Source: Virgibacillus natechei (GTDB lineage Bacteria; Bacillota; Bacilli; Bacillales; Amphibacillaceae). Taken from it: a stretch of DNA of 64,000 nucleotides. The notes under the pieces are model-generated. The model was not told the DNA's origin. It searched no databases and worked only from the letters and a program-made list of their open reading frames with translations. The stretch spans positions 62,001 through 126,000 of the forward strand of contig NZ_CP110224.1 of assembly GCF_026013645.1 (NCBI RefSeq), in the 5' to 3' direction. Shown here piece after piece: positions 42,696 through 51,715 of the stretch (the stretch's first letter is position 1; each line of letters opens with the position of its first letter). The position numbers and the translations under genes are program-made.

Positions 42696-44508
42696 TTTGA
42701 TCCAACCCTATACCATTAACCCTTTTTCGTGCTTGGGAACCAATGGAATTTTGCTGCTGATTGAGTGCTTGAATTTCCCGGGCGAGCTCCTGTAATGTTT
42801 GTTGGATAAAGCGACCATTGCTTTGATGGGTTGCTTCGGTTATCCGACGTAATTCCTTAAATTCGTTTCGCATCCCTTCATTTGTTTCATTCACGTATTG
42901 TCCAAATCCTTGAGCTACCTTATCCAGTTTGTTTCCAAGGTTTCCTTCCAGCGTGGCAACATAATTGGTGAGTGTATCCTTTAGAACGCCTACACTTGCC
43001 TCAAGCTGATTCTCCCGCTGATTGAATGTGTGATTCATTTGAGCAATCGTCCCGTTCATCTCATTGATGAGCTGGTTATTTTTCATCCCTACCTGTTCAT
43101 AGGTTCTGGAAGCCTCCTGTATATGCTTCTCAAATGCCATTGATTCAGAGGAATGGGCTTTTAGATGGTTATTAAATGTTCGATTAAATTCCTTCAATTC
43201 ATTAAAACGATCGGATAACAGATGCTTATATTCGGCCTGTGTTTGATTGATAACGTCAAGGGCATCAGGAAGCTTGCCAATTGAATCACCCATTTTATCA
43301 AAATCCCCCGAAAGCTCACTCAAATATGTCATGATTCCTGCGAGTTTTCCAGTAAGATCGTCCCCAAAAATCTGTTTGAACTCCTTATTATGTGCCTCCA
43401 TCCGATCCACAAGGTCACTGCTTTTTCCATGTATTTTCTCAAATGCAGCTTGTATGGATTCTTGCCCTTCCACAATGGAGGAGGTGAATTGTTTGATATC
43501 CACCACCGAATCCTCGAATTGATTTAGAGTCTCCAGTTGCGTATTTGAGACTTCCTTCACTTTTTCATAAGTATTTTCAAAAGCCTGCGTCATTCGCTCA
43601 TTTCGTCCGTCCATCTTTTTGAAATAGGAAAATAGACTATCAAAGTTCTTATTTAGCTTTGTTGTACCTTCTCCAAATCCGTCCGTCACTTCCTTCATAC
43701 TTCGGAAAAGCTCCTGAAATTCCCCTAGGTTATCAGAAAGTCCCTCATTAAATGCAGCCAAGTCCTTAGCCGATTGCTGGAGCCCTGTCGTATATTCCTG
43801 AAATCCCGTAAACGCAGATTCTATTCCCTGTAGAGATTGCTGATTCGTTTCCTGCAGGCTGAGAATGGATTGATTAATTGTTTCCGACACCTCAATCATC
43901 CGGCTGAGTCCATTTTGCTCCGTTCCTTCCAGATTGGATTCGGTCATCAGCATAATATCTGTCAGCATCAATTCCGTGTTGAGCATTCTAATGAGAACCG
44001 TCATGATCAACGAGAAACTCATACCCACTATACTTGTGTAAAAAGCAACATCAATCCCTGACAGAACGCCAGCTACTCCTGCAACTAAATCACTATCGTC
44101 TAAATTAATACTATTTAAGGATGATGTCAGCCCAATAAACGTCCCCAATACACCAATCAGGATAAAAACAGAGACCGTCATCTGGATCATTTTAATTAGA
44201 CTGACAACAGGCACATTGAAAACACGCCAACTCGAAAACTTCTCCTGCACGAAGGTTTCCGCCTTTACCGCTTCTTGTTTCTTTTCAAATTGTTCCTTAA
44301 AAGAAGATAGTGGATCGATATCCATTCGATTTGTGTCTTTTAAGTAATTCCTTATTTTTTTCAATTTATTAAATAGGACAATATGAACCAGAATCGCGAT
44401 CACGAAAGCGGTAAATAAAAAGATAAAAATGCCCTCAATCATTGGATTGGCCAACATCGCCTCCGCTTTTTGCTCACTTGTAAACATCTCCAGAATTGAT
44501 TGCACCAT
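42685..44508 (-). CDS. zorA: ZorA-like MotA/TolQ/ExbB channel protein with long coiled-coil tail
   Basis: 607 residues. Three membrane helices at about 24-46, 107-130 and 152-176; helix 2 contains GVLGTFIGLTSSL and helix 3 AFYTSIVGMSFSL, the proton-channel motifs of MotA/ExbB. Residues about 200-590 are a long cytoplasmic coiled-coil rod, the hallmark of ZorA, whose tail relays phage sensing. The gene precedes zorB with an overlap. ZorC, ZorD, ZorE or other effectors are absent within several kilobases on either side. Confidence 0.8.
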   Translation of the reverse strand: MVQSILEMFTSEQKAEAMLANPMIEGIFIFLFTAFVIAILVHIVLFNKLKKIRNYLKDTNRMDIDPLSSFKEQFEKKQEAVKAETFVQEKFSSWRVFNVPVVSLIKMIQMTVSVFILIGVLGTFIGLTSSLNSINLDDSDLVAGVAGVLSGIDVAFYTSIVGMSFSLIMTVLIRMLNTELMLTDIMLMTESNLEGTEQNGLSRMIEVSETINQSILSLQETNQQSLQGIESAFTGFQEYTTGLQQSAKDLAAFNEGLSDNLGEFQELFRSMKEVTDGFGEGTTKLNKNFDSLFSYFKKMDGRNERMTQAFENTYEKVKEVSNTQLETLNQFEDSVVDIKQFTSSIVEGQESIQAAFEKIHGKSSDLVDRMEAHNKEFKQIFGDDLTGKLAGIMTYLSELSGDFDKMGDSIGKLPDALDVINQTQAEYKHLLSDRFNELKEFNRTFNNHLKAHSSESMAFEKHIQEASRTYEQVGMKNNQLINEMNGTIAQMNHTFNQRENQLEASVGVLKDTLTNYVATLEGNLGNKLDKVAQGFGQYVNETNEGMRNEFKELRRITEATHQSNGRFIQQTLQELAREIQALNQQQNSIGSQARKRVNGIGLDQNEY

Positions 44509-45103
44509 TCGTTTTCCCCCTACCGGAAAGCTTTTTTTACAGCGTTACACATCGTATACGGAGGTAACCAGATTTGCAGCCCTCTCTTACTATTGCTATT
44601 CGGGGGTTGGACGATTCATGTGTACAAGGTGGATAGATATTGAATAATATCGGTGGAAGGTTATTTGGAAAGCGGATATTATAAAAAATCAGGATCTTTG
44701 CTTTATCATTGCTGTTAATTTAGTGATCTATTCTTATAGTTACTTTGTAGAGTTTGAGTTTGCAATAGACATGTTAAGCGGTAGGTAGTTGATGTTCCAC
44801 TGCCTCTAGAAATTTAATATTCACTTTATCTAGTAAGAGCTGTTACTTTCCTAATAAGGAGGTGAAAGGTGTTAAAAGACAAAAGCCAAAAAATGAAGGA
44901 TTTTAACTAACTCTAAAAATTTACGAAAAATTAAAAGGGAGGATATATAAATCCAATGACATTATTGGCATTCATTTTCTGTAATGTTCCTGCTCAGGCA
45001 CATCAACTACAAAATGATTATTCTATTTTCCTTCTATAATTTCCTCAGAGGTTTGTACAAGCATGAACGGATTACAGAAAAAATTAAAAAAAGAGCGAAC
45101 CTA
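44509..45103. other. Non-coding spacer between zorA and the amidase module
   Basis: About 600 bases, A/T-rich. The only candidate coding item is a 13-codon ORF at 44869-44910 (GTG start, AAGGAGGTGAAAG upstream, peptide MLKDKSQKMKDFN), which could be a leader peptide or chance. No RNA gene or transposase remnant is recognised. Confidence 0.5.
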
Positions 45104-45136
45104 TTTGATTTTATTCATTCAACTTCTCTTTCTTAG
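45104..45136 (+). promoter_or_regulatory. Island promoter motif upstream of amidase 1
   Basis: TTGA (45104-45107), 17 bases, CTCTTT (45125-45130). TTGATTTTA at the -35 position and the CTCTTT box match five other sites in this island. It lies about 70 bases before the amidase start. Confidence 0.55.
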
Positions 45137-45202
45137 GATGTGAGACATCAAACGAGTAAGACGGTTTGAGGCTGAAACATAAAATAAAAGGAGATGAATG
45201 GT

Positions 45203-47437
45203 TTGGTACAACTACAAAACACATTAAGACCAGGCGATGAAGGGCAGGCGGTAAGAGATCTTCAGCAAGCACTGGTAGAACACAATTTTTATCCAGACAT
45301 CGATTCACCGAATAATGGCGTCGATGGCATCTATGGACCGGATACAGAAGACGCTGTACGCCGGTTTCAGATTATAAACGGTCTACAAGTAGATGGTATC
45401 GCGGGCTCTGAAACGCGTAATGCATTAGGTATTGGTGGCGGTTCCGGTGGAGGAACTGGAGGGGGCTCTGGCACTACACTACGAACAGGTCATTCAGGAG
45501 AGCGTGTGCGAGGATTGCAGCAGGCGCTAGTTGATGCTGGGTACTATCCGAATATTAATGCTTCTAACAATGGGATCGACGGTATCTACGGCGCAAATAC
45601 TCAAGACGCGGTTCGGCGTTATCAAATTATGCATGGTTTACAAGTGGACGGGATTGCCGGGCCAGAAACATTAGCGTCACTTGGTTTAAGTGGCGGTTCC
45701 GGACAGGTATTGCGTCTGGGCGACGAAGGTGAAGCCGTACGCCAGTTACAACAGGCCCTTGTAGACAACAACTTCTACCCTGACATTAACGCACCAAATA
45801 ATGGGGTGGACGGCATCTATGGTCCCAATACTGAAGACGCGGTACGCCGTTACCAAACGATAAACGGCTTAATGGTTGATGGCATTGCAGGTCCAGATAC
45901 CCTTTCATCGTTAGGTATTAGCGATGGCGGATCAGGAGGAGGCGGTAATGACGGTGGCTCAGGAAATCCAGGTAATCTTCGCAGAGGCGACCAGGGTGAA
46001 GCTGTTCGTGTTTTGCAACAAGCCTTAGTTGATAACAATTTCTATCCAAACATTAACGCCGCGAATAATGGTGTGGATGGACACTACGGCGCTAATACAG
46101 AAGATGCTGTTCGTCGCTTCCAAATCATAAATGGTTTAACGGTCGACGGGATAGCTGGATCCGAAACGCTGAATGCTTTAAGTATTAGTGCAGGCACAGG
46201 TGACCCCGGTGACGGATCAGGAGGAGGCGGTGGCCCTGCTACTGGCGGTGATATTTCTGGTATGAAAAAGGTTGAACGCCTTGTTCCTCGTTCCAACTAT
46301 AACCGCCCAGAGTATGCAATGAATCCAGACTATATTACGATTCATGAAACAGCAAACACAGCACCGAGCGCGACTGCTTCTATGCATGCAAGCTTTGTTC
46401 GCAATTCGTCCACACAAGTTTCATGGCACTTTACTGTTGATGATTCCGACACATACTATCAACATCTGCCGCTAAACGAAAGTGGATTCCATGCAGGTGA
46501 TGGCAGTGGGGATGGAAACCGAAATAGCATTGGCATTGAACTGTGCGTAAATACTGGTGGGGACTTTTCTAGAACTAGGCAGACAGCTGCAGCACTTGTT
46601 AGACAGTTAATGCATGACTTAAACATTCCGATTGAAAATGTCGTCACGCATAATCACTGGAGCGGTAAACTGTGCCCAGCAAATCTCTTAAATATCTTTG
46701 ATGAATTCAAAGATCAGGTGATGAATTCAACAGTCCACGACGACGGGAACCCAGGGGAGCTCCCAGAAGATGGGGGAGTGATTGAATATGGAACCTTTAA
46801 ATATACTTCTCCTTTTATTGATTTAGAGTCAGAGCATCGTATGCGAGAAGAGGGGTATACATTTGGTTTTAATGTGGTCGCAGACGTTGAGCTAGGACCC
46901 GTTTCAGGAGAAATGTCCGTCACGATTGGGTTCGGTGACCCTGATGACTCTCTATTTGATGTAGGAGAGACTTGGAGATTGACTGAGAATGAGTTGGGAA
47001 CAGAGATAACCGCAGCAATTACAGACATTGCAGAGTTTTTTGGAGTTCCTGGTTCGTCTGAATACAATCAAGCCAGAGATACCCTTAATGACATCCTTAG
47101 TGAAGATATAAACGACATTGTGGAAGTGCGTGTGCAACCACCATCAAACCCGCAATTTAGCTCTTCTTGGCCATTTTTCACCTTTGATTTGTTTACCATA
47201 GAGGTAATGCGAAAACTTGAAGACGATGGCGTCTTTGTAGTAGAAAAAATGGTTATTCAAGATGTGGATTGGAACAATGACGATAATTTTAAAAGGTATG
47301 CCACAGTCGTTGTTCTTGTTCTACTAGCTGCAATTCTATTAAAAGGTAGCTGGTTAGCAGTATTTATTGGGAATGTTTTAAGACAAATTGCTGGCTGGTT
47401 TGGTCGAAACTTACCAGGGATGCCGGCCCCGATTTAA
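45203..47437 (+). CDS. Large peptidoglycan amidase with four PG-binding repeats and C-terminal membrane segment
   Basis: 744 residues from TTG 45203 (AAAGGAG nine bases upstream; ATG 45194 abuts that site). Four PG_binding_1 repeats of about 75-85 residues (each with NFYPDI-like, NNGVDGIYG and DAVRRFQ) are separated by Gly/Ser linkers. An Amidase_2 domain (about 355-505) has IHETAN, SWHFTVDD, GFHAGDGSGDGNRNS and HNHWSGKLCP with the zinc His and Cys. A 180-residue unique domain follows, then a hydrophobic helix near 695-720. No N-terminal signal peptide is present, so export by the Sec route is unlikely. Confidence 0.88.
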   Translation: MVQLQNTLRPGDEGQAVRDLQQALVEHNFYPDIDSPNNGVDGIYGPDTEDAVRRFQIINGLQVDGIAGSETRNALGIGGGSGGGTGGGSGTTLRTGHSGERVRGLQQALVDAGYYPNINASNNGIDGIYGANTQDAVRRYQIMHGLQVDGIAGPETLASLGLSGGSGQVLRLGDEGEAVRQLQQALVDNNFYPDINAPNNGVDGIYGPNTEDAVRRYQTINGLMVDGIAGPDTLSSLGISDGGSGGGGNDGGSGNPGNLRRGDQGEAVRVLQQALVDNNFYPNINAANNGVDGHYGANTEDAVRRFQIINGLTVDGIAGSETLNALSISAGTGDPGDGSGGGGGPATGGDISGMKKVERLVPRSNYNRPEYAMNPDYITIHETANTAPSATASMHASFVRNSSTQVSWHFTVDDSDTYYQHLPLNESGFHAGDGSGDGNRNSIGIELCVNTGGDFSRTRQTAAALVRQLMHDLNIPIENVVTHNHWSGKLCPANLLNIFDEFKDQVMNSTVHDDGNPGELPEDGGVIEYGTFKYTSPFIDLESEHRMREEGYTFGFNVVADVELGPVSGEMSVTIGFGDPDDSLFDVGETWRLTENELGTEITAAITDIAEFFGVPGSSEYNQARDTLNDILSEDINDIVEVRVQPPSNPQFSSSWPFFTFDLFTIEVMRKLEDDGVFVVEKMVIQDVDWNNDDNFKRYATVVVLVLLAAILLKGSWLAVFIGNVLRQIAGWFGRNLPGMPAPI

Positions 47438-47443
47438 GCTCTT

Positions 47444-47480
47444 AAAAAAAGGAAGTTGGCAATTTGCAACTTCCTTTTTT
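47444..47480 (+). terminator. Terminator after amidase 1
   Basis: AAAAAAAGGAAGTTG pairs with CAACTTCCTTTTTT around GCAATTTG; a T-run follows. Confidence 0.9.
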
Positions 47481-47547
47481 CTTTTAAATTTATTTTAATT
47501 TTGATAGAATAAGGGTTCGTTAAACTGTGTAAGGAGGTTTAGATTTT

Positions 47548-48129
47548 ATGAAAAGCTACATAACGTTAGCAAGCTTGGTTGTATTAATCTTTGCAGGCTG
47601 CTCAAATGAAGGAACTGAAGAAACGAATAATTTAGACATAAAAGACGTTGAAGAAGCTAGGAGTGAAGAACCAGACTTGGCATTTCCTATTGAGCTAGCG
47701 AGGTTTGAAGTGGGGGAAGAGCTTCGTTTTGAAGAGATCTTATTTGACTTTGATGAAGCCACATTCGTAAACGGGTATTTTAAGGATTCCTTTCTTGAAG
47801 AAGATGTGGGAGACGAAGAATTGGATTTTATAGGGTTTGAAGTAGATGCTTCAGGTTTTGAGGAAAGTGGAAACGATATTCATTTTGAGTCAGACCAATT
47901 TGAGCTTACGATTAATAATGATGAATCTTATCCTCTCCGCGATGGCTTCAATTCCATGCCTGTCATTAGAGGGAATGAAGAGGTAGTTTTGTATTTCGAT
48001 GTGACGGACTTTATCGAATCGAATGAGTATGAAGAAATAGTCACAATAAAGTTACATATTGAAGCGCCGATTGATCCTAAAACGGATGAACGAATTGGCA
48101 AGGATGCATCGGTGGAAATTGAGGTTTAA
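47548..48129 (+). CDS. Lipoprotein, unknown, very acidic
   Basis: 193 residues. The N-terminal signal with lipobox IFAGC places the lipid-modified Cys at about 19. The mature part is strongly acidic (EEARSEEPDLAFP) and beta-rich, a telokin/DUF4352-like immunoglobulin pattern being possible (VGEELRFEEILFDFDEA, EEVVLYFDVTDF). AAGGAGG precedes the ATG. It follows amidase 1 and is followed by a membrane protein gene, probably on one transcript. Confidence 0.7.
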   Translation: MKSYITLASLVVLIFAGCSNEGTEETNNLDIKDVEEARSEEPDLAFPIELARFEVGEELRFEEILFDFDEATFVNGYFKDSFLEEDVGDEELDFIGFEVDASGFEESGNDIHFESDQFELTINNDESYPLRDGFNSMPVIRGNEEVVLYFDVTDFIESNEYEEIVTIKLHIEAPIDPKTDERIGKDASVEIEV

Positions 48130-48158
48130 CAATCGCTTATTGAGAGGAGGGACTCTAA

Positions 48159-48755
48159 TTGAATTCTGTCTTTCTTGTACAGGATAGTTGGGTGATCACG
48201 ATGCTTTCGGTTTATATCCTCGCACTGACCCTCTATCTATGTATAATTTATTTACAAAAAATCGATTTTTATTCTCTTAAGGGAGGAAAAGTTAAGAAGC
48301 CTCAAAATCGCCGGCCGGTTTCTCTACTATTTCAAGTCCATGTCATTCCCCTTCTAATTGGTGCGCTGCAATTCTTTAGCGAGGGTCTAGAAAACTGGTT
48401 GTCTACAGTGGTTCATTTCGTTGTTTTAAGTACTTATATTATTTTGTTCATCGCTATTGTTAAACATATTTTTTACATTTTGGCGTACAAACGAAACGCC
48501 TATACAGACGTTTGGTCCATCGATATTGGTCAGTCTAAGGTTTATTATATACTTGCTATTATCGTGTTTCCTTTTTCTTTTTTCTTTGAATGGAGTGTTC
48601 TTACGTGGCTTCCGCTTGTTTTTCTCATCTATGGATTTATAACTAAAGTTGGGGCTGAGGACGCCCTCAAGGCAAACGAGCAGCGTGCGTACATGGAGAG
48701 GTTAGAAGAAGAGAATAAGCAGCTCAGAAAACAGTTAAGTCAAAATGAAGACTGA
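48159..48755 (+). CDS. Multi-pass membrane protein with C-terminal coiled coil
   Basis: 198 residues from TTG 48159, with GAGGAGGG upstream. About five hydrophobic segments (around 12-32, 57-72, 84-105, 127-144, 147-163) and a charged, helical C-terminus (AYMERLEEENKQLRKQL). No family recognised. It lies downstream of the lipoprotein gene and shares a terminator with the convergent RsoA-like gene. Confidence 0.65.
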   Translation: MNSVFLVQDSWVITMLSVYILALTLYLCIIYLQKIDFYSLKGGKVKKPQNRRPVSLLFQVHVIPLLIGALQFFSEGLENWLSTVVHFVVLSTYIILFIAIVKHIFYILAYKRNAYTDVWSIDIGQSKVYYILAIIVFPFSFFFEWSVLTWLPLVFLIYGFITKVGAEDALKANEQRAYMERLEEENKQLRKQLSQNED

Positions 48756-48765
48756 ATTAGTTAAA

Positions 48766-48805
48766 AGAAACAAGCATCTACTAAAAAGCAGATGCTTGTT
48801 TCTTA
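48766..48805. terminator. Bidirectional terminator between membrane protein and RsoA-like gene 1
   Basis: AAGAAACAAGCATCT (48766-48780) pairs with AGATGCTTGTTTCTT (48791-48805), a perfect 15-bp stem with a ten-base loop. It serves two convergent transcripts. Confidence 0.9.
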
Positions 48806-49009
48806 TTTGTCAAAGTTAATTAACCCTAGAAATTCAATTAGCCCAGGAGCCTCTAAGTTTTGGATGACCGGCATCTTTTCGTAAAGCTTTAGTTTCAGTT
48901 CTTGTTCCAGTTCTTCTCGCTTTTGATAGTCGGTTTGGTTCAACGACTTTTTAATCTTAGGTTTAAACTTTGTAAGTAGTGTGTGGTAGTCGTAATCAAT
49001 GGTGTTCAT
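48803..49009 (-). CDS. RsoA-like sigma co-factor 1 (HTH_16-type)
   Basis: 68 residues. The pattern FKPKIKKSLNQTDYQKREELEQELKLKL followed by PGLIEFLGLI is shared with two other small proteins in this island and fits the small helix-turn-helix_16 proteins such as RsoA (YvrHa) of B. subtilis, which supplies a region-2-like half of a two-subunit sigma factor with SigO. It lies seven bases after the sigma-like gene, so the pair is co-transcribed. Confidence 0.7.
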   Translation of the reverse strand: MNTIDYDYHTLLTKFKPKIKKSLNQTDYQKREELEQELKLKLYEKMPVIQNLEAPGLIEFLGLINFDK

Positions 49010-49016
49010 GTTAATG

Positions 49017-49595
49017 TTATCCCTCCAATGCTGCTCGTAGTTGTTTTAGTGCACTTTTTCGGTGATAGGAGACCATTTGCTCAGAAAGGTTCAAGGCTTG
49101 AGCTATTTCTTTGTTCATCAAGCCACTTACAATTGAGTAAGTGAGTACATCTTTTTGTTCGGGTCGAAGTTTTTTAAATGCCTTCGCTACGCATTCATTC
49201 TCAATCAAATCTTCTAAAGGTACTGTTTTTTCAAGCGCTGACTCAAAAATTTCTTCTACGTCTCCGTCCTTTAATGCATCTTTGAGCGTGACGGTCTCGT
49301 CCTCGGAGTCGTTAATGGGCCTATCTAAAGACAGGGAAGCCCCTTCTTTTTTTGAGCGTTTATCATAATCTTGAGCAAAACCCTTGATTAAGTTGCTTAT
49401 ATAAAGGACTTTCTTTTTTTCTTTAAAGTACCGTTTGAATGCTCTATCTAATTTTTGAATATTAGTATCATAAGGGTCGTTAAGTGCTTGAATAAAGAGA
49501 CGATAGTTGTCGCTGTCTTTGTAAAAATTGACTAACAATGGATCGTCGCTCGTATTCTTGATTTTTTCAACTGTGTTCATTAGTTCTCTATTCAT
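49017..49595 (-). CDS. SigO-like sigma factor subunit 1
   Basis: 192 residues. A C-terminal region 4 helix-turn-helix is clear: LRPEQKDVLTYSIVSGLMNKEIAQALNLSEQMVSYHRKSALKQL. The N-terminal part lacks an intact region 2 core but has aromatic helices (RAFKRYFKEKKKVLYISNLI). That split agrees with SigO (YvrI)/RsoA of B. subtilis, where a separate small protein completes the sigma factor. The partner gene is immediately downstream. The promoter upstream carries the same motif as other island genes, suggesting self-activation. Confidence 0.75.
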   Translation of the reverse strand: MNRELMNTVEKIKNTSDDPLLVNFYKDSDNYRLFIQALNDPYDTNIQKLDRAFKRYFKEKKKVLYISNLIKGFAQDYDKRSKKEGASLSLDRPINDSEDETVTLKDALKDGDVEEIFESALEKTVPLEDLIENECVAKAFKKLRPEQKDVLTYSIVSGLMNKEIAQALNLSEQMVSYHRKSALKQLRAALEG

Positions 49596-49627
49596 TGATC
49601 CACACTCCAGATTACCGTTTTCCTATT

Positions 49628-49655
49628 AAAGAGACCAAAAGAAAGAAAAGATCAA
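49628..49655 (-). promoter_or_regulatory. Island promoter motif upstream of SigO-like gene 1
   Basis: Minus strand: TTGA (49655-49652), 18 bases, CTCTTT (49633-49628) followed by AATA. It lies 33 bases before the sigma gene start. Confidence 0.6.
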
Positions 49656-49727
49656 AATGCGAACATAAGTTCTTTAAATAAATTTATCACAGTATGCCAA
49701 CTCGAACAAGAAAAAACCAATAAGAAA

Positions 49728-50192
49728 TTATTGGTTTTTTTCTTGAGAGGGCTTACCTCCATCTTCTTGCCCTTTTCGTTGTTCAGCTTTTAGGGAATCG
49801 GCTGGGTCATACCGATCCTTTAATAGGTTCATCGTTTTTTTCATGACATTAGGCACATAGACGCCTGCATCGCGCAAGTTTTCCAGAATTGACACGGCTT
49901 CATTAATCAGATAGGCCCAAATGACCAGAGTTCGGAGCGGAATATCAAATAGAGGATCGTTTGTAGTAATGAGCAGATGGTCGATTGCATGAGCCATCAA
50001 GACCACGAGGATAACAGAGAATTTACGAAGAATCCCAGCCCATCCGAACCGACTCGATAAGCTTTGGTTTTTAATGGAGCGAATCATGCTGATACAATAG
50101 TCGATAATCATAAAGAGCACTAAATATTGAAAAAGCATGCCAAAACTCCCAAGCAGATGGTTTAGTTGAAAGAACGTTAAAAAGGAATCCAT
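49728..50192 (-). CDS. TcdE/phage_holin_4-family holin
   Basis: 154 residues. The family pattern is clear: GWAGILRKFSVILVVLMAHAIDHLL, then an RTLVIWAYLINEAVSILENL helix with the conserved NE..S..EN, then GVYVPNVMKK and a charged tail (AEQRKGQEDGGKPSQ). Three to four membrane helices. Members include phage holins and TcdE, which releases the leaderless toxins of C. difficile. Here it lies between two leaderless amidase genes and upstream of a sigma gene, with the shared motif in front. Confidence 0.88.
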   Translation of the reverse strand: MDSFLTFFQLNHLLGSFGMLFQYLVLFMIIDYCISMIRSIKNQSLSSRFGWAGILRKFSVILVVLMAHAIDHLLITTNDPLFDIPLRTLVIWAYLINEAVSILENLRDAGVYVPNVMKKTMNLLKDRYDPADSLKAEQRKGQEDGGKPSQEKNQ

Positions 50193-50226
50193 TAAACTGC
50201 CTCCTTAGATGTGGAAGTTTTTATCT

Positions 50227-50254
50227 AAAGAGAAATAGAGCTGAAAAAAATCAA
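50227..50254 (-). promoter_or_regulatory. Island promoter motif upstream of the holin gene
   Basis: Minus strand: TTGATTTTTTT (from 50254), CTCTTT (50232-50227) after 18 bases, followed by AGATAA. It lies 35 bases before the holin start. Between here and 50577 there is one 61-codon ORF (50374-50559) without a ribosome site, not called. Confidence 0.6.
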
Positions 50255-50577
50255 ATGAAAGGAGGGGAATGGTGTTTAGGAAGAATGTGGGTAATAGTTA
50301 TCACGTTTTTCAGGGCCTTAATCGGGCATTGGGAGCTTGACAGAGTGAATACAAGGGTGACATCCGAAAAGAATTGAAAGAACATAGTTGGGGGAATTTC
50401 ATCTTATGGCTTGATACATGTGAGAAAACGCTGGATGATTCGAAGAGAATAGAGAAGGTTGGAGAGTATCGCTCGTACATAGGGCAGTATGCAGAAATTT
50501 ATGTGCCACTATTGCTGGTGAAGGCTGTAATGCTGCAAAAGAAAGCTTTTGTTAAATGACAGGACTAAGGAGGAATA

Positions 50578-50727
50578 ATGAACCTTATAGCCTACAAAGA
50601 TTCGACTGGAACACCGACAAAATTTGATTTATTTTTCTTTAAATGCCTCCACTTACTGACTTTGAAACGTTCTAACTGGGTGGAAAAACAAATTCGACAG
50701 ATAAATAAAGATAAAACAGAGGAATAA
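50578..50727 (+). CDS. 49-residue protein, unknown
   Basis: ATG 50578 follows AAGGAGG with ideal spacing. The peptide (MNLIAYKDSTGTPTKFDLFF onward) is basic at the C-terminus (VEKQIRQINKDKTEE) with a hydrophobic middle (FFKCLHLLTL). No family recognised. The following 270 bases contain no other gene. Confidence 0.5.
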   Translation: MNLIAYKDSTGTPTKFDLFFFKCLHLLTLKRSNWVEKQIRQINKDKTEE

Positions 50728-50997
50728 GAATAAAACTATATATTAAGTTAGATTTAAAGGAGCTGGTTCAAGAAGGTTTTTAGAGTTAACTTCCTTTTTT
50801 ATTGCTGGAAAATCTGTCATGGTATATCTATTTGTAGAATTGATGCGAATGCTTTATCCTACCTAACTACTGAAATTACAAGTTAAAAAAACAGTATGAA
50901 GAACTATTTACACCTCACACTGCTTTTATTCTTCATTTGGTTTTTGTTTAGAATATAAAAGGTCGCGTTTAGGCACTAATTTGTCTTCCCTACATTT

Positions 50998-51213
50998 TTA
51001 ATTGTTTTCCTGTATAAATTCCCAAAACCCTGGACTGTACCTACATTCAAACATCTGAAGTTTTTCAATTTTGATAGCTAATTCCTGTTCTAAATTCTCA
51101 CGTTCCTGATAAGTCGTGTTTGTGATACTACTCTTTATTCTTGGGGTTAACTCCTTAATTATTTTCTTTACCTCCTCATTTTCCAATCGTTCTCTACAGT
51201 TTGAATCTTGCAC
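50998..51213 (-). CDS. Orphan RsoA-like protein (copy 3)
   Basis: 71 residues from GTG 51213, without a good ribosome site. TPRIKSSITNTTYQERENLEQELAIKI and SPGFWEFIQ match the core shared with the two other RsoA-like proteins nearby. No sigma-like partner gene sits next to it; a DUF4352 fragment lies just beyond. It is probably the relic of a third module, or a third subunit exchanging with the two sigma proteins. Confidence 0.55.
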   Translation of the reverse strand: MQDSNCRERLENEEVKKIIKELTPRIKSSITNTTYQERENLEQELAIKIEKLQMFECRYSPGFWEFIQENN

Positions 51214-51282
51214 TCGGAAGGCATTTTTTCTTTACACCTCTTCTAATAATTCTTCTCTCTCTCTTATTTCTATTTCCCTACT

Positions 51283-51600
51283 GGTATAGCTGGGGATCAA
51301 GTGAAATTTATACAAATGGATGCGACACTTCAGAATACAACTGATGATCCAATGCAATTCTTCTTTGCTTCCACAACGCTTCAACTGAACGGTGCGCAGT
51401 TAGTTGCGCAGGATATGTTTAGTGGAGAAGCCAATGGTAATTTTGATACACAGACACCGAGAAACACCACGTTAGTGTATATGCTGAGTGATGAGAATTT
51501 GACTGCGGAAGATATAAACGACCTGACTGTTCAGATCACGGGTGTTCCGATGAATCTGAAAAAGGAAGAAGAAACTGTACAGGTGCTTTCTTTGAGGTAG
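51283..51600 (+). pseudogene. C-terminal fragment of a DUF4352/telokin-like lipoprotein gene
   Basis: From GTG 51301 the frame encodes 99 residues (FIQMDATLQNTTDDPMQFFF, then a QMFSGEANGNFDTQTPRNTT-like stretch and a C-terminal strand pattern) typical of the DUF4352 immunoglobulin-like domain of secreted lipoproteins. It continues upstream in frame (GIAGDQ) without a start codon, signal peptide or ribosome site, so the 5' part is lost. Confidence 0.5.
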
Positions 51601-51637
51601 GAATTGAGCGATGAAATCAGGAATATTTAACAATGAA

Positions 51638-51670
51638 CCAAGGGACATAAGTACTTGTCCCTTGGTTTTT
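51638..51670. terminator. Terminator between DUF4352 fragment and RsoA-like gene 2
   Basis: CCAAGGGACA (51638-51647) pairs perfectly with TGTCCCTTGG (51656-51665), followed by TTTTT on the plus strand. Confidence 0.8.
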
Positions 51671-51715
51671 ACTCATCCTATAGAAATCCGGTATTGCTCG
51701 CTACCTGACATCACT

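Noticed and set aside
42000..44508. Complete Zorya defence system
   Set aside because: Only ZorA- and ZorB-like genes are present; no ZorC, ZorD, ZorE or other effector gene lies nearby.
50374..50559. 61-codon reading frame after the holin promoter
   Set aside because: No ribosome site near the ATG; possibly part of a decayed gene but not supportable.
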